10,215 bases of DNA from Methylococcales bacterium (GTDB lineage Bacteria > Pseudomonadota > Gammaproteobacteria > Methylococcales > Methylomonadaceae), in assembly GCA_023134955.1 (NCBI GenBank), contig JAGLUC010000032.1:1-10215 (forward strand), written 5' to 3'. Shown here one piece after another: positions 1 through 6,224 of the stretch. The position numbers and the translations under genes were made by a program. The notes under the pieces were generated by a model. The model worked only from the letters and a program-made list of their open reading frames with translations, had not been told where the DNA came from and did not search any database. The first letter of the stretch is position 1. The number at the start of each line of letters is the position of its first letter.

Positions 1-6
1 GCTCCT

Positions 7-80
7 GCATTACTCTACTACACACCATCCTTGGTGTTATGCATTGCTCTAATACACGCCATCCTTGGCGTAATGCGTTG
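7..80. repeat. Tandem 34-bp hairpin-bearing repeat (two full units plus start of a third)
   Basis: Two adjacent 34-bp units (7-40 and 41-74) differ at only five positions, and 75-80 begins a third copy. Each unit contains a hairpin with loop ATCCTT and a 5-bp stem: 22-26 with 33-37, and 56-60 with 67-71. Two of the five differences are a paired change, A24-T35 in unit 1 becoming G58-C69 in unit 2, so pairing is preserved. This suggests a folded RNA or a REP-like palindrome rather than decayed coding sequence. The array may continue beyond the left edge of the window. No function can be assigned. Confidence 0.7.
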
Positions 81-119
81 TGGCAACAGTTACGTAGCTA
101 GCTATGCGGCTGTTACCAC
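80..119. other. Long imperfect hairpin next to the tandem repeat
   Basis: Bases 80-89 pair with 110-119 (nine of ten pairs, one C/A mismatch). An inner stem, 93-97 with 102-106, contains the palindrome TAGCTAGCTA (95-104). No T-run follows, so it is not a standard intrinsic terminator. It may close the adjacent repeat array or be the 3' end of a transcript entering from the left. Confidence 0.5.
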
Positions 120-204
120 GCCTTGAATGCAAACAAAAACCCTGCGCCAGTTGTCAAACTTATTCTGTGTGCATTCCAAAGTTAAAAAAATATTTTCACT
201 TTGC

Positions 205-234
205 TTACAAAATTAGTCTAAATTTAGATATTAT
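205..234 (+). promoter_or_regulatory. Possible promoter of the DUF6763-ATPase-metA operon
   Basis: A TATTAT box at 229-234 matches five of six positions of the sigma-70 -10 consensus. The candidate -35 at 205-210 (TTACAA), 18 bp upstream, is weak. It lies about 30 bp before the first start codon in a very AT-rich stretch. This is motif reading only; other positions are possible. Confidence 0.35.
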
Positions 235-265
235 GAAGACTTAACTCAATGATGAGGATATAACC

Positions 266-571
266 ATGACAACAATTACTGATCCAACCATTGGCAACTG
301 GTATAAAGATGTTGAAAATGACTTAACTTTTAAAGTGGTTGCTATTGATGAAAGTGACGACTCTATTGAAGTTCAATATATCAATGGTGATATTAGCGAA
401 TACGACAAGGATACTTGGTATAACTCGACCTTTGATTATGTTGAGGCACCAGAGGACTGGAGTGCTGCATATGGCGATGTTGAGGCTGATGACCTTGGCT
501 ATTCTGATCCTGATGTACATACTAAGCCTGATCAAGAAAATATGAACATTTCTGATATTTTAGATAAATAG
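266..571 (+). CDS. Small acidic DUF6763-like protein
   Basis: This 101-residue cytosolic protein has no signal peptide or membrane segment and is strongly acidic. The motifs IGNWY (9-13), VVAID (24-28), a VQYINGD-type strand followed by an acidic segment (36-47), DTWY (49-52), PEDWS (62-66) and DDLGYSD (75-81) match my recollection of DUF6763, a family of short gammaproteobacterial proteins of unknown function. The alternating hydrophobic pattern in the first half suggests a small beta barrel or beta sheet. The last 20 residues are low-complexity and probably disordered. The start is supported by GAGG at 254-257, 8 nt before the ATG. It is the first gene of a three-gene operon: its stop overlaps the AGGA ribosome site of the next gene, and the coding gap is 10 bp. 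The family call is fairly firm; the function is unknown. Confidence 0.8.
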   Translation: MTTITDPTIGNWYKDVENDLTFKVVAIDESDDSIEVQYINGDISEYDKDTWYNSTFDYVEAPEDWSAAYGDVEADDLGYSDPDVHTKPDQENMNISDILDK

Positions 572-581
572 GACTAACTGC

Positions 582-1445
582 ATGAAGATGAGTTCTCAGC
601 AATTCCTGGACTGGAAGTGTAAACGAATTACTCTGCTGGCAATGTCTGGTGCGGGTAAAACCACACTGGCGAACAAACTCCCTAAAGAAAACTGGTTTCA
701 TTATTCCGTTGATTATCGCATAGGCACCAAATATTTAGGTGAGCCTATCCTGGATAATATTAAACGACAAGCCATGGATGTGCCTTTCCTTAGAAAACTA
801 TTGCTATCTGACTCTATCTATATTCACAATAATATTACAGTTGATAATTTAGCCCCAGTTTCCAGCTTTCTGGGGAAACTGGGTAATACTCAACAAGACG
901 GTCTTCCTTTAAAAGAATTTAAACGTCGACAAGCTTTGCATCATCAAGCAGAAATTGCTGCATTAAATGATGTGCCTGATTTTATTAGCAAAGCAGAAGA
1001 TATTTACGGCTATAAACATTTTTTAAATGATGCGGGTGGCAGCGTTTGTGAGCTTGATAATATTGAAGTATTGGAAACACTGGCAAAACACACTGTTATT
1101 ATTTATATCAAAATTCCTGACTCATTAGAACAAACCATCATTAAAAGAGCTAAAACTGACCCAAAACCACTCTATTATAGAGAACAGTTTCTGGATCAGA
1201 AATTAGCCGAATTTATGTCTATAAATAACTATACTGATACCGAACTAATCCCTCCTGATGAATTTGTATCCTGGGTGTTTCCTGAACTATATAAATCACG
1301 CTTACCTCGTTATCAAGCAATCGCCGATCAATATGGCTATACTGTGAATGCTAACGATATTGCCAAGGTCTCAAATGAGCATGAGTTTATCCAGCTAATC
1401 GCTAATACTATTGCGCTGACAGAGAAGGACTCATTATGCCATTAG
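582..1445 (+). CDS. P-loop ATPase/kinase-like protein coupled to metA
   Basis: This 287-residue soluble protein has a Walker A motif near the N-terminus of the form AxxxxGKT (residues 20-27, ending GAGKTT), preceded by a beta strand (RITLLAM). The fold resembles small nucleotide kinases such as shikimate kinase, but no specific substrate motif is recognisable. A hydrophobic strand at about 172-178 (TVIIYIKIP) and charged helices after it fit a P-loop kinase core. The ATG at 582 is chosen because AGGA at 570-573 lies 8 nt upstream; the in-frame ATG at 588 would be too far away. The 3' end overlaps metA by 10 bases, and the metA ribosome site lies inside this gene, so the two are probably translationally coupled. 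I recall similar 'ATPase' genes beside metA in related bacteria, but the role is unknown. It could be regulatory for, or a partner of, methionine synthesis. Confidence 0.8.
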   Translation: MKMSSQQFLDWKCKRITLLAMSGAGKTTLANKLPKENWFHYSVDYRIGTKYLGEPILDNIKRQAMDVPFLRKLLLSDSIYIHNNITVDNLAPVSSFLGKLGNTQQDGLPLKEFKRRQALHHQAEIAALNDVPDFISKAEDIYGYKHFLNDAGGSVCELDNIEVLETLAKHTVIIYIKIPDSLEQTIIKRAKTDPKPLYYREQFLDQKLAEFMSINNYTDTELIPPDEFVSWVFPELYKSRLPRYQAIADQYGYTVNANDIAKVSNEHEFIQLIANTIALTEKDSLCH

Positions 1446-2521
1446 TTGCACACACACCTTTACCTACCTTTCAACGCCTTGCCGAGGAAGGTGAAGATAT
1501 ACTCAACCCAGACCGAGCCAGTCATCAACATATTCGTGAATTACACATCGGTTTGCTCAACATCATGCCTGATGCGGCACTTGAGGCTACAGAGCGCCAA
1601 TTCTTTCGCTTAGTCGGCGCATGTAATCAAATAGCGCAGTTTCATGTACATCCTTTTACCATTAATGGTTTAGAACGGGGGACAACAGCTAAAGAACATA
1701 TTAAAGCTTTTTATGAATCCTTTGATACCATAAAACGAGATGGCTTAGATGCCTTAATTATTAGTGGAGCAAACGTCACACATAGTCATTTATCTGATGA
1801 GGATTTTTGGCAACCGTTGACAGAAGTATTTGACTGGGCCAAGCAAAATGTCACATCAATTATGTGCTCATGCCTTGCAACTCATGCCATGATTGAATAT
1901 TGCTACGGCATTGAACGTACTCCACAAGCAAGTAAACGATGGGGAGTTTTTTCACACAAAGTTCTTGATCGCAATCATCCCTTGGTTGCTGAAATCAATA
2001 CTCGTTTTGATGTCCCTCATTCTCGGTTTAATGAAATTTTTCAAAAAGATATGGAACAAAAAGGCTTAACTGTTCTAGTGGCAAGTCAACAAGCAGGCGT
2101 TCATCTTGCTGTCAGTGCCGATGGCTTTCGTGTGGTGTTTTTTCAAGGTCACCCAGAATATGATGATATTAGTTTATTAAAGGAATATAAACGCGAAGTC
2201 ATGCGCTTTTATCATAATGAAAGAAACGATTACCCACCTTATCCAGAGAATTATTTTGATGATGAAGCAAAACAGGTTTTATCTGACTATAAAAAACATG
2301 TAGAGCAAGCTAAAACTTGCAAACAGCCACTCAATGCATTTCCAGAACACGCTATTTTAGACCATCTGGATAATACCTGGAAAGATACTGCCAAGGCCAT
2401 TTTTAACAACTGGTTAGGAAAAGTTTATCAGATTACCAACCAAGATAGACGACTACCGTTCATGAAAGGCATTAACCCTAATAATCCATTAGGTTTAATA
2501 GCTTTGGGGCGAAGGCTTTAG
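1436..2521 (+). CDS. metA: Homoserine O-succinyltransferase (MetA family; acyl donor uncertain)
   Basis: It transfers an acyl group from acyl-CoA to the hydroxyl of L-homoserine, the first committed step of methionine synthesis in the cytosol. The MetA core is clear: LNIMP (41-45), an ISGANV segment (109-114), the catalytic cysteine in CLATHA (C146), PHSRFNE (194-200), and GHPEYD with the catalytic His239 and Glu241. At 361 residues it is about 50 longer than E. coli MetA (309); much of the excess is in an insertion after GHPEYD and at the C-terminus. The residue aligned with E. coli Gly111, which with Glu in other members separates succinyl- from acetyl-CoA use, appears to be Thr115, so the donor cannot be read from it. 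An AGAAGGA ribosome site at 1423-1429 sits 6 nt before the ATG, inside the upstream ATPase gene. The stop codon lies in a small hairpin. Confidence 0.9.
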   Translation: MPLVAHTPLPTFQRLAEEGEDILNPDRASHQHIRELHIGLLNIMPDAALEATERQFFRLVGACNQIAQFHVHPFTINGLERGTTAKEHIKAFYESFDTIKRDGLDALIISGANVTHSHLSDEDFWQPLTEVFDWAKQNVTSIMCSCLATHAMIEYCYGIERTPQASKRWGVFSHKVLDRNHPLVAEINTRFDVPHSRFNEIFQKDMEQKGLTVLVASQQAGVHLAVSADGFRVVFFQGHPEYDDISLLKEYKREVMRFYHNERNDYPPYPENYFDDEAKQVLSDYKKHVEQAKTCKQPLNAFPEHAILDHLDNTWKDTAKAIFNNWLGKVYQITNQDRRLPFMKGINPNNPLGLIALGRRL

Positions 2522-2526
2522 CCTTC
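2511..2526 (+). other. Perfect hairpin across the metA stop codon
   Basis: GAAGGC (2511-2516) pairs perfectly with GCCTTC (2521-2526) around a TTTA loop that includes the first two bases of the TAG stop. No U-tract follows, so it is a poor intrinsic terminator. It could stabilise the 3' end of the metA message. Confidence 0.45.
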
Positions 2527-2556
2527 ATATGGCGTAACTACTCACCCCATTAAAAG

Positions 2557-2662
2557 GGAAGATGCAGGTGTTGATTTATCAGGCTTGTGCAACAAGGATG
2601 TTGCACCAGAGTTTACATGGACGTATTCACGCGTCCTGATAAAGTAATGATCTGCATCTTTC
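2557..2662. repeat. Structured intergenic element (branched fold, probably a dispersed repeat)
   Basis: Nested complementary arms give a long closed structure. An 11-bp stem (2557-2567 with 2652-2662, one G-U) encloses a 9-bp perfect stem (2575-2583 with 2635-2643). Inside are a 7-bp hairpin with loop AAGGAT (2587-2593 with 2600-2606) and a second hairpin (2619-2623 with 2632-2636) that competes with the inner stem for two bases. The AAGGAT loop is the reverse complement of the ATCCTT loop in the repeats at 22-71. The GGATG and GGACG pentamers in the two hairpins suggest internal duplication. It matches no riboswitch or small RNA known to me. I recall similar palindromes scattered through methanotroph genomes, but this is not checked. 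Confidence 0.6.
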
Positions 2663-2707
2663 AAGTTAAGGACAGGACGAGTAGATACCATATGGCAAAG
2701 GTAATGA

Positions 2708-2745
2708 GCAGGCTAAAGACCTGCGCCCCAATGCTTAATCGCATT
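2708..2745. other. Two short hairpins upstream of the guanine deaminase
   Basis: GCAGG (2708-2712) pairs with CCTGC (2720-2724), and AATGC (2730-2734) pairs with GCATT (2741-2745). They continue the run of hairpins that fills the 255-bp gap after metA. No good promoter boxes were seen in this gap. The start codon at 2777 also lacks a visible Shine-Dalgarno sequence. Confidence 0.4.
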
Positions 2746-2776
2746 AGTATAGACCCACAATTTTCCTATTATCTTT

Positions 2777-3244
2777 ATGCACAAAAAATTTTTACAACAA
2801 GCCATTATCCTTGCTAGCGAAAATGCAAGTACTCTAAAGGGTGGGCCTTATGCTGCCATTATTGTAAAAAATGGCGAGCTTATTGCTGCCAGTAGCAATT
2901 GTGTCACCCTCCATACTGACCCAACTGCTCATGCAGAAATTATGGCTATTCGTCTAGCCTGCAAAAAACTAAATGATTTTCAATTAAGCAACTGTATTCT
3001 TTATTGCAGTTGCGAGCCATGCCCTATGTGCTTAGGTGCAATTTATTGGGCAAGATTAGAGAGAGTATATTTTGCCTGTAATCGCCTGGATGCGGCTGAC
3101 TCAGGATTTGATGACAGTTTTATTTATGATGAAATTTCTTTGCCACCAGAAAAGCGTCAAATTCCGATGATACAACTAAAATTAAAAGATGCTGTGAAAC
3201 CCTTTATTACGTGGGATGCGTTGAAAAACAAAACATTGTATTAA
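2777..3244 (+). CDS. guaD: Guanine deaminase (CDA-fold, GuaD type)
   Basis: It hydrolyses guanine to xanthine and ammonia in the cytosol. The 155-residue length and motif order follow the Bacillus subtilis guanine deaminase closely: GGPYAAIIVK (22-31), the zinc-site HAE with His52 and the proton-shuttle Glu54, SCEPCPMC with zinc ligands Cys82 and Cys85, IYWAR (89-93), and the substrate-contacting AGFDDSFIY-type segment (here DSGFDDSFIY, 108-117). The protein ends in Tyr155, the position where the B. subtilis enzyme places a C-terminal tyrosine from the swapped partner over the active site. The start is set by family similarity (MHxxFLxxAI), because no Shine-Dalgarno is visible upstream. tRNA adenosine deaminase TadA shares the fold, but the C-terminal half here is the guanine-deaminase type. 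The gene stands alone, separated from metA by 255 bp of structured sequence, and converges on the next gene. Confidence 0.9.
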   Translation: MHKKFLQQAIILASENASTLKGGPYAAIIVKNGELIAASSNCVTLHTDPTAHAEIMAIRLACKKLNDFQLSNCILYCSCEPCPMCLGAIYWARLERVYFACNRLDAADSGFDDSFIYDEISLPPEKRQIPMIQLKLKDAVKPFITWDALKNKTLY

Positions 3245-3315
3245 ATCGAAGTATGGAAAAGGAAACCCTTAATGGCATTGCCCCTTCCTACTCCGCTATT
3301 TGCTACTGTATATTG

Positions 3316-3759
3316 CTATTCTTTTCCAGCGGCTGGTTCTACACTCTCACCTGCTTTTTTTACTTTTATTAACCAACCATCTTTACCTACACAGTCATCA
3401 TTTTTAACTCTGGCTTGGATATTTATCCGTGCATATTTACCATTTAATGTTGCTGGTAATTTAATTGTTACTCGATAATAAGGTTGTTTATTAACCACAT
3501 TAAGTTTAAGTTTTTGACCTTTTACCTCCGCACGAATTGATATAGGCTCAGCAAATCCTGACACCCAAAAACCAACCGTTGCTTCTGCTTCAACTTCTGG
3601 GACAGGCCCACCCTTCACTTGTTCTGCTGGTGAAAAGCTTCTAAACCTGGGCTTTTTACACTTTTGCTCTGAACTGCCAGTACCATAAGCTACTGCCGAA
3701 CCTGTAAAAAGAATGGTCACAAAAACCAGAATAATTTTTAAGCTTTTTATTATTTTCAT
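3316..3759 (-). CDS. Exported small beta-rich protein of unknown function
   Basis: This 147-residue protein has a clear Sec signal peptide: a lysine-rich start, a hydrophobic stretch at about 9-20, and an AVA cleavage site near residue 24. The mature part is about 120 residues of alternating hydrophobic and polar sequence with little helix, suggesting a single immunoglobulin-like beta sandwich. Two cysteines (one soon after cleavage, one in NDDCVG) could form a disulfide. The C-terminus is short and low-complexity. I do not recognise the family; a SoxZ-like or other periplasmic carrier fold is a guess only. ATG at 3759 is preferred over the GTG nine bases upstream because GAGGT lies 7 nt before the ATG. 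It has its own likely promoter, converges with guanine deaminase, and lies 86 bp downstream of the DUF2066 gene on the same strand. Confidence 0.7.
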   Translation of the reverse strand: MKIIKSLKIILVFVTILFTGSAVAYGTGSSEQKCKKPRFRSFSPAEQVKGGPVPEVEAEATVGFWVSGFAEPISIRAEVKGQKLKLNVVNKQPYYRVTIKLPATLNGKYARINIQARVKNDDCVGKDGWLIKVKKAGESVEPAAGKE

Positions 3760-3785
3760 TATCAGCACCTCGTCTTTAAAAAAAT

Positions 3786-3814
3786 ATTATAAATTCTTAA
3801 GCAGACTTTAATCA
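3786..3814 (-). promoter_or_regulatory. Likely promoter of the exported beta-rich protein
   Basis: On the minus strand a perfect TATAAT -10 lies at 3791-3786. The hexamer 17 bp upstream (TGATTA, 3814-3809) is a poor -35. Transcription would begin near 3779, about 20 nt before the start codon, leaving room for the GAGG ribosome site. Confidence 0.45.
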
Positions 3815-3845
3815 CTTTTAAAATACAATTCAACAAACATATAAC

Positions 3846-4892
3846 TTATTTCGATAAAAACTTATACTTAAGCTGTTCATCATCTATTTTAGATACTGTT
3901 TCAAGTGCTAATATATGATCATTTTCCAATGTGTTATGTAAATCTTGTCGATCACCCTGATAAAAAATCCTATAAATATTGTATTCAGCCTCTGTTCTAA
4001 GCTTAGTTGCAATCATAATCATGGGTAATGAGTCCAGGTATTCCGTTACTCGCTCTAACTCATTCATATTTTTAACATTCGATATTTTCAAAATAAGCGG
4101 AGCAAGTTCTATTAAATTTGGTTTTATTGCGTAATACCTTGCCAAATGATCATAAATCCCTTGAAAACCATTTAAAATAACCTCTTGACTACTTCCACAT
4201 TGCCCTTGCCACTGTCTAATTTTAGAATCAAAATAAAGTGTCCACTCTGCTTTCCAGCAACTTCCCTTGTTAACTATTTTTGCTGCCACAATCGAAACAA
4301 CATCATAAGACCAGGAAACTGACAATAAACGTTCAGAATAAGCACTTAAAACATCACTGACAGAAAGTAGTTGTTTCTCTTTTAAATCTTGTATTGGATA
4401 TAATATCGGTAAACCCTTTTCTCTAGTCGCCTTAGTTAAAGCATAATCAATTTCAGGCATTAACTCAGCATCAAACATCTTTTGCTTGCCTTCGTCTTCC
4501 ACCACCAACCAAAGCAATGTCGATGGTCTTATTTCATTCCACAGCCCTACTTGCGCTGTAAGCAAAACTTTTACTAATGCTTGTTCATCAAATAAAACCC
4601 TCATTAAGCGAGTTTCATCATTATGTTCAATATTGTTACTAACTAAAGAATACTGATATTCAAGTGTATATTGACTGGCATTATCAAGTAATTTTCTAAC
4701 GCCAGGGTCTTGAAAAACCTTATCCCCTGCTAAAACTCTGGTTAATACAGTTTTCAAAGCTTTCTTGATTGCCACAACTCTATTTTGCTGTTGCTCACTT
4801 TTTACTACAACTTCTGTTTCATATAGACGCTCAAGCTCAACAGACCCAACGGCTTGACAAACAAACAACAAACAAATCAATAATCTTCTCAT
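3846..4892 (-). CDS. DUF2066 domain-containing exported protein
   Basis: This protein of about 348 residues begins with a typical Sec signal peptide (MRRLLICLLFVCQAVGS, cleavage probably just after it), so it should act in the periplasm or envelope. The early mature segment, ERLYETEVVV followed by about 35 residues including KKALKTVLTRVLAGD, is what I associate with DUF2066. Its location beside purM, on the opposite strand, also fits: a DUF2066 gene near purM is a recurring arrangement in Gammaproteobacteria such as Pseudomonas. No catalytic motif is visible and the function is unknown. Three in-frame starts exist: GTG at 4913, ATG at 4904 and ATG at 4892. The last gives the best signal peptide, with AAGGA 13 nt upstream, but 4904 cannot be excluded. 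No clear terminator follows its stop. Confidence 0.8.
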   Translation of the reverse strand: MRRLLICLLFVCQAVGSVELERLYETEVVVKSEQQQNRVVAIKKALKTVLTRVLAGDKVFQDPGVRKLLDNASQYTLEYQYSLVSNNIEHNDETRLMRVLFDEQALVKVLLTAQVGLWNEIRPSTLLWLVVEDEGKQKMFDAELMPEIDYALTKATREKGLPILYPIQDLKEKQLLSVSDVLSAYSERLLSVSWSYDVVSIVAAKIVNKGSCWKAEWTLYFDSKIRQWQGQCGSSQEVILNGFQGIYDHLARYYAIKPNLIELAPLILKISNVKNMNELERVTEYLDSLPMIMIATKLRTEAEYNIYRIFYQGDRQDLHNTLENDHILALETVSKIDDEQLKYKFLSK

Positions 4893-4908
4893 TTCCAGAC
4901 TCATATCC

Positions 4909-4939
4909 TTCACACAAATACCTAGATGTCTTGTACAAT
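4909..4939 (+). promoter_or_regulatory. Possible purM promoter in the divergent purM/DUF2066 gap
   Basis: TTCACA (4909-4914, five of six -35 bases) and TACAAT (4934-4939, five of six -10 bases) are separated by 19 bp, slightly long. Transcription from here would give a leader of about 35 nt. No PurR-type operator was recognised. The gap between the two divergent genes is under 90 bp, so their promoters must lie close together or overlap. Confidence 0.35.
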
Positions 4940-4980
4940 ATCGGTTGATTTTTCATTAACTTTAATTAAGAGAACATACA

Positions 4981-6027
4981 TTGAGCGAACAAAATCAAAA
5001 AAGTCTTAATTACAAAAGTGCAGGCGTTGATATTGCAGCTGGCAATGACTTGGTTGAACGTATTAAACCTATTGCTGCTAAAACTCGCAGACCTGGTGTA
5101 ATGGCTGGGTTAGGTGGTTTTGGCTCGCTATTTGAGTTACCTTTAGAGCGCTACAAAAACCCCATTCTGGTTTCAGGAACTGATGGTGTCGGCACCAAAT
5201 TAAAACTAGCATTAGAGCTTGGCATCCATGATACCGTTGGCATAGATTTAGTCGCTATGTGTGTTAACGATATTATTGTTTTAGGTGCAGAACCGTTATT
5301 TTTTCTTGATTATTATGCGACTGGAAAGCTTGATGTTGATATAGCTGCTTCCGTTGTTGCAGGCATAGGCAAAGGCTGTGAACTGGCAGGAGCTGCCCTG
5401 GTGGGTGGTGAAACCGCTGAAATGCCTGGCATGTATACAGATGGTGATTATGACCTTGCTGGTTTTTGTGTCGGTATTGTAGAAAAAAATAATATATTAG
5501 ACGGCAAAAAAGTTAAAGTGGGTGACAAATTAATAGCTATTGCATCGTCTGGTCCACATTCTAATGGTTATTCTTTAATTAGAAAAATTATTGAACAAAG
5601 TAACGTGTCTTTAGACCAATCTCTAAATGGCAAGCCTTTAGGGAGAGCATTACTTGAACCCACAAAAATATATGTTAAATCATTATTAGAATTATTAAAA
5701 ACTGTCCCCGTACACGCCTTAGCGCACATTACAGGTGGTGGTTTAACAGAAAATTTACCCAGAGTGTTACCTGAAGGGCTTAATGCATCTATTAATTTAA
5801 AGGCCTGGGAATTTCCTGATACCTTTAAATGGTTGCAGGAGCAAGGCAATGTCTCTCAGGCAGACATGTTAACTACATTTAACTGTGGCATAGGCATGAT
5901 TGTTTGTGTTGATGCTGAGAATGAAACAGAGACAATTGAAATTTTATCTCAGCAGGGCGAAACGGTATTTTCAATTGGTGAAATTGTTAGCTCCGCAGGC
6001 AAACCAGAAGTGGAATATATCAGATAA
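4981..6027 (+). CDS. purM: Phosphoribosylformylglycinamidine cyclo-ligase (AIR synthetase)
   Basis: It converts formylglycinamidine ribotide plus ATP into aminoimidazole ribotide, the fifth step of de novo purine synthesis, as a cytosolic dimer. The 348 residues align end to end with E. coli PurM: YKSAGVDI (11-18), TRRPGVMAGLGGFG (35-48), SGTDGVGTKL (65-74), MCVNDI (93-98), LFFLDYYATGKLD (106-118), LVGGETAEMPGMY (140-152), SSGPHSNGYSL (189-199) and HITGGGLTENLPR (249-261). The start is TTG: the first in-frame ATG is near residue 41, well inside conserved sequence, and AAGAGAA (4968-4974) lies 6 nt before the TTG. The usual partner purN does not follow; about 200 bp of non-coding sequence and a gene on the opposite strand come next. 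Confidence 0.97.
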   Translation: MSEQNQKSLNYKSAGVDIAAGNDLVERIKPIAAKTRRPGVMAGLGGFGSLFELPLERYKNPILVSGTDGVGTKLKLALELGIHDTVGIDLVAMCVNDIIVLGAEPLFFLDYYATGKLDVDIAASVVAGIGKGCELAGAALVGGETAEMPGMYTDGDYDLAGFCVGIVEKNNILDGKKVKVGDKLIAIASSGPHSNGYSLIRKIIEQSNVSLDQSLNGKPLGRALLEPTKIYVKSLLELLKTVPVHALAHITGGGLTENLPRVLPEGLNASINLKAWEFPDTFKWLQEQGNVSQADMLTTFNCGIGMIVCVDAENETETIEILSQQGETVFSIGEIVSSAGKPEVEYIR

Positions 6028-6224
6028 TAAGCTGTGGAGCTCGCCGTTATGCCCTTGTTAATTATGTTAAAAATACCGTATTTCTATAGGGCGAAAGAGA
6101 AAAAGCGGTGCGAATTACTGCCAAGTGTAGCGTGAAAAATATACCTCTGATAATCAAGGGCATTTGGAATATAGTAGCTCAGTACCGAGTTCTGGTGACA
6201 CGATACTTAATTACCCCCCCCCCT
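6028..6224. other. Non-coding gap after purM with inverted repeat and C10 tract
   Basis: No gene or purN remnant is visible in this stretch between convergent genes. It contains a perfect 9-bp inverted repeat (ATGCCCTTG at 6049-6057, CAAGGGCAT at 6155-6163) about 97 bp apart, and a run of ten C at 6214-6223. The run sits immediately before a 15-bp palindrome (6223-6237) that includes the stop codon of the hydrolase on the minus strand. No terminator of standard form was found for either convergent gene. Confidence 0.5.

Noticed and set aside
125..176. Inverted repeat GAATGCA/TGCATTC in the left gap
   Set aside because: Only 7 bp with a loop of about 40 bases; easily expected by chance.
2587..2817. 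76-codon plus-strand open frame upstream of guanine deaminase
   Set aside because: It lies across the structured repeat, runs into the deaminase gene in another frame, and has no ribosome site or recognisable protein pattern.
3245..3315. Bidirectional terminator between guanine deaminase and the exported protein
   Set aside because: Only short, interrupted complementarity (GGAA.../...TTCC) and no clean stem with a T-run.
3272..3478. Plus-strand open frame antisense to the small exported protein
   Set aside because: The minus-strand gene has a signal peptide, ribosome site and promoter; the plus-strand frame has none.
5568..5849. Minus-strand open frame inside purM
   Set aside because: It is antisense to highly conserved PurM sequence and has no support of its own.
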